DNA of 64,000 bases from Watersipora subatra (taxonomy: Eukaryota; Bryozoa; Gymnolaemata; Cheilostomatida; Watersiporidae): NCBI RefSeq assembly GCF_963576615.1, contig NC_088708.1, positions 47,479,196 through 47,543,195 on the forward strand, written 5' to 3'. The position numbers and the translations under genes were made by a program. Below, piece after piece: positions 60,192 to 64,000 of the stretch; positions within the stretch are counted from its first letter, which is position 1; each line of letters starts with the position of its first letter. The notes under the pieces were generated by a model that was not told the DNA's origin, did not search any database, and saw only the letters and a list, made by a program, of their open reading frames with translations.

Positions 60192-60976
60192 GTAGTACAA
60201 GTAGTAGAACTGGTAGTAGTAGTACTAGTAGTAGTCATATAACTGGCTAATCACTTTTAATTAATTTAAATTAAAGAACTAACTTGATTTTTTGGTACTC
60301 TTGCGTTCACATCGTTGCTAGCCATGCTGGTTCACTATCAGAAAGAGCACGAGGGAAAGTTTAATGACAGTCTCCTAGCCTCTCATTAAACCTAGCCCTT
60401 TCGTTTCATAAACTTAGCACTGCCATTAAAGCCTTAGGCTCATTTGATCAGAGGCTCCTAGCTTCTGATTGGCTGATAAGCGTCCGATTTGTCGGTGCAA
60501 CCGGGCACTGCTGGGTTTCTCCGACGCCGACTTTCAGATCGTTGCCGACACCGATCTTTCTGTTCACACCTACCGACACCGACACAGACTCATCAACTTT
60601 GTCTGTGCACGACAAAATCGGTGACAAAATCGGCCAGTGTAAACGCACCATTACTCCACACATATAATCAATATAATCATATCTAATCAATATAATCATA
60701 TATAATCAATACAATCCATGATGGTTTTGCTGCTCAGGATTTGGAAGTTGACCATAACCCTGTAAAACCTGGTGATTGACTCAAAACTTTTTGACAGCTT
60801 GAAACTTTCCCATAAAAAATATTGGCAATAATTGTAATTATTTTTAGAGGCAAAGGCACCTAAAATATTAAATCCAAATTGTATCTAAGTTACATTGAAC
60901 AAGTAACTGTGTATATAAGAAAGAACATACGTAATAAAGAATAAATATAACTACCTGTGTATCATTTTATATCATA

Positions 60977-62210
60977 CAGTCATACTTCAACTTACGAGCT
61001 TAATGCGTTCCGAGACTGAGCTCGTATGTCAATTTACTTGCATGTTGGTGCAATTTATTTATGTATAGAACAATTAAATATATATTGATTAGTTTCCATA
61101 CTCTGAAAAAAGCATATAAAACACTCAAAACAAGATATTGCAACAGAAAGAACATGTTGGTTATTGTTCTTACGTACTACATGCTTTCAAAAAACAACAA
61201 ATAAAAAATAATGCAAGGAAATGTGATTAATTAAAATGTAAAATTAAATACATACAATAGCAGTTAACACTCGCATTTGCCAGGGAGGGAGATATAAGTT
61301 ATCCTTCGTTACAACATTTGACTTTGATCAATTTGGATTTTATCAAAGTGTTAAAAGACAAACTTAGAAGCAAACCTAAAATCAAACTTTCATGTTCAAC
61401 TAAACGTAATAAAAATTTCTTCGGCGTCCATAGTTTGAAGTTTCTCGCTGGTTAGCGAGAAATTTTTTCTTTTTTTTCGCTTTCACGACTAGCCGGCCGT
61501 TTTAAGATAAACCTATCTAAGGACGTTTGCCTTTGTCGCCCTTGCAACATGTTGCGATTAGGACGAACACAGGTGTCGTCACAAATGGTTAATGCACGAC
61601 CACTAGCCAGCTTGTCCGAATGTCTATTAAACAGTTTGGATAGATAGCGCCGGCCTTTTCACATAGCATCGTTTCAGTTACGCTGTCACCGGCCAATTGT
61701 TTGTCCAATGCCACCAGCGGTCGTGAAGATCGCTGCACCGCTTAGAAACTATGGTTAGTCCTTTTGCGAACTAAATGCCCTGAATATAATCCTTCTGTTT
61801 GATAATTATGAATGTATTTCTGTCATATTGCCGAGCTAGCTCAATCACGCATACACATTTCGCATATTTTTCATTATTTTTCCGTTTAATATCAATTGTT
61901 ATCATTTGCTTTTTCTTTGTATTATCTTTCATTTTACTGGCAAACTTTCGGTCTACGCACAGTATGTTAAATTCACATAATTCTGCACAGAAAATCGTGC
62001 ACAAAAAACACGGTACAACAGTATAACCTGAGCAGTTGAAAAATACAGAGTGATGCTGTTCTCATAAAACACCTCCGGCATACTTGGCAACTGACTCAAG
62101 TGCTCGTATCTCAAACATGGCTCGTATGTTAGTGCTAAAACTTGCTTAAAAGCTGGCTTGTATCTCAAGTTTCTCGTACGTTGGAGCACTCGTAAGTTGA
62201 AGTATTACTG
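60977..62210. mobile_element. Tc1/mariner-pogo-like MITE, second family
   Basis: Left end CAGTCATACTTCAACTTACG, right end inverted CAGTAATACTTCAACTTACG, TA on both sides (60975-60976, 62211-62212). A TTTCTCGCT/AGCGAGAAA hairpin lies at about 61440-61461. No transposase frame. Same CAGT-TA layout as 27306-28063 but a different family. Confidence 0.85.
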
Positions 62211-62212
62211 TA

Positions 62213-64000
62213 TATCTTTGGGAGAGCCGTGCGATGGGGTACAGTAATGTATAGAGGAAGGAAGAGGAAAGTTACTGCTTGGCGCAGAGCCTCCTTCCGC
62301 TGATGTTTCTACTCTGACAAAACTCAGCGTGGAAACATGCTATTTAAATTGTATGGGAAATTCCCAAACGATGAGAATGTGAAGCCTGTTATTTTTCATT
62401 ACCAAGCTACCTAATTTATTGCCACATAGTTGAGAGGAATTTCTAGTCGATTTTAGAAGCAGTTAAACTCAAAATTTTGGCCCGTCTGATTTGATCAACT
62501 AAAGAGGAAGTTGGCTTCTGAGGTTTGACTGTATTTTAGCGTTCTTAGATGAATTCATGACCTCAAAGCATCTCTAAATACAGTACTTTTTGAGAGTGAT
62601 CCTTACGTGGAATATTTATTTCTAGACCCTTGTGTGAGCGCCAAAGTGTTGAAAGGTGGAACACTCATAGGTGTGAAATCTAGTTCATGCCTCATTCGCC
62701 TTAAACACCATTTGAACCGCATTAAAACTGTTATTATCTATGTAGTTGAGAAGTTATGTTCTCTTACATGAATACAGGTTTTATTTTAAGACTGCCCAGT
62801 CTTAGCGCTAATCCAGACTCCGCCTATAACTACGTCTATCGTAAAATCTGTGTCGGTTAAGGTCATCACATCGACTCAATTCCAGAATTACCATGTATAC
62901 TCGCATATTAGCTGACGTAAAAAACAATTCAAGCCAAAGGGTGAGCTTACTCAGGCAAAAATCTAGTTTGGTGCTGCCATAAATACATCTCTATTTTACG
63001 GCTCGCTGTTTTATCATAAATACAGGCTAAACATTTAGACGACACTGCAGAATGTTAATTCTAGCGGACTGAAATTAATTTTAATATGAATTTTAACAGT
63101 ATTTTAGATAAGTGCAACATAATCACACTTATAGTAGAGAACATATGCCTGTTCTGGACTGTGCTATTTTCCTGTTCAGTAACTTAATAATGAAATGACA
63201 TTATTCTTGGTTATTCATATAATTGCTTTTCGTTCATGTTAGTTGCATGATCTGCAGTTTTTTGGTGTTTTTAGTCGCAAATGTCAGAGAATTTAACCAT
63301 CTCTGGTGTTCAAAAGAGAGTATTGCATATGGTTTATTTTAAACTAAAAACAGTTACAACAGAAGAAATGAGCCATACCGCTATCAGAAGTGCCTATTCT
63401 ACCATGATATAACATTAGCTTATTTTCTTAATCAACTTATCAGTTATATTGTTTACTAATAAACCTCTATTGATGTATTGAGTACTGATACGCACTAACA
63501 ACAGGGCAGGTCTATTAGGGAGTATGAGCCGTAATGGCCCAGAGAGTTTTTCATTGTTTTTAACATTCAATTATCCGGTAAACTTCTTTATGAATAGTAT
63601 TTTATTTTAAACTGTTTGTTTAATCAGTTGAGTAATTTTAGCCTGTGAAATATAATATAAATGGAATCGTTAAAATATCAGTAGTTTGTAATTTTACTAA
63701 CATTTGCAGACGCTGATGTTTTCCTAGCATCAGACAGTGTTCACATTGGTCATGTGAGGTGGGAAGGTTTGACCAAGTCGAACATTCCCATTTGTGTTGG
63801 ACTATAGCATGTTTCCACTAATGCCCTACACAAGTCTCCATCTATTTCCTGCTAGTACACCATACGAGCAGAGTTCAGTGTGAACCCGAGTGTAGCATTT
63901 ACATGGTTGTTGAACATAATTAACTAGGATAGTATCCTATGTTCTAATCAGTATATTTGATTCAAATTTCCAGTTGTTTAACATAAAATGTAGAACATTT
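62213..64000. other. RAB35 intron 4, right end of window
   Basis: AT-rich, no exon matching the missing Rab35 C-terminal half (NKxD, SAK, cysteine tail) and no element with readable ends. Confidence 0.6.

Larger units (their letters stand above)
59320..60650. mobile_element. PIF/Harbinger-like non-autonomous element
   Basis: Perfect 21-bp inverted ends TGGTGCGTTTACACTGGCCG + A, flanked by TTA (59317-59319, 60651-60653), the 3-bp target type of PIF/Harbinger. The subterminal motif CCGACACCGAC recurs at both ends. Contains a solo LTR. RAB35 intron 4. Confidence 0.88.

Noticed and set aside
63700-63760. TTTGCAG followed by coding-like sequence as a possible next RAB35 exon
   Set aside because: Stops appear in all relevant frames within a few codons and there is no NKxD or SAK motif.

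Overview
The window is animal nuclear DNA. It is AT-rich, with spliced genes (GT-AG introns of about 0.4 to 8.5 kb), polyadenylation signals, many DNA-transposon derivatives, SINEs and minisatellites. Gene content and repeat types fit an invertebrate, and the Ty3/gypsy-like gag and protease remnants suggest a lophotrochozoan. The species cannot be decided from the sequence. Most open frames are short and random; the real genes appear only when exons are joined by splice consensus, phase and protein family.

Four conserved genes were reconstructed. B9D1 (+, 27-10079, 6 exons, 218 aa) is a ciliary transition-zone protein. A TARBP2/PRKRA/Loquacious-type Dicer partner with three double-stranded-RNA-binding domains (+, 14146-22683, 7 coding exons, 350 aa) follows. 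TUBE1, epsilon-tubulin (-, 42094-24553, 6 exons, 475 aa), lies tail-to-tail with it. RAB35 (+, from 42328, four exons found, C-terminus beyond the window) is head-to-head with TUBE1; only 233 bp separate the two start codons, which suggests a shared promoter. Exons join in phase in every case. B9D1 and TUBE1 are cilium/centriole genes, and RAB35 is an endocytic-recycling GTPase also linked to cilia.

The rest is introns and intergenic DNA rich in repeats. TUBE1 intron 1 holds a nest: a foldback DNA element (about 33605-41544) carries a Ty3/gypsy-like LTR retrotransposon (34757-41225), which itself carries a hAT element with perfect 8-bp target duplications (36717-37794) and a SINE-like insertion splitting its 3' LTR. 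Other elements with readable ends are hAT (4438-5219, 30371-31466), TTAA-flanked families (6161-7038, 26224-27097, 32368-32678, 45338-45815), piggyBac-like (56309-56981), TA-flanked Tc1/mariner-pogo-like (27306-28063, 43937-44698, 60977-62210) and PIF/Harbinger-like (59320-60650, with a solo LTR inside).

Minisatellites are abundant, especially in RAB35 introns: a 22-bp array split by a MITE, a 42-bp array that stays open in one frame for 195 codons, and a 20-bp array. B9D1 intron 3 has a 15-bp tandem repeat that reverses orientation in its middle, giving a long palindrome. No complete transposase, tRNA gene, rRNA gene or CRISPR array was found. No new functional system could be demonstrated; the points most worth checking are the nested insertion, the divergent TUBE1/RAB35 promoter, the inverted minisatellite and the non-autonomous LTR element with unidentified GC-rich reading frames.
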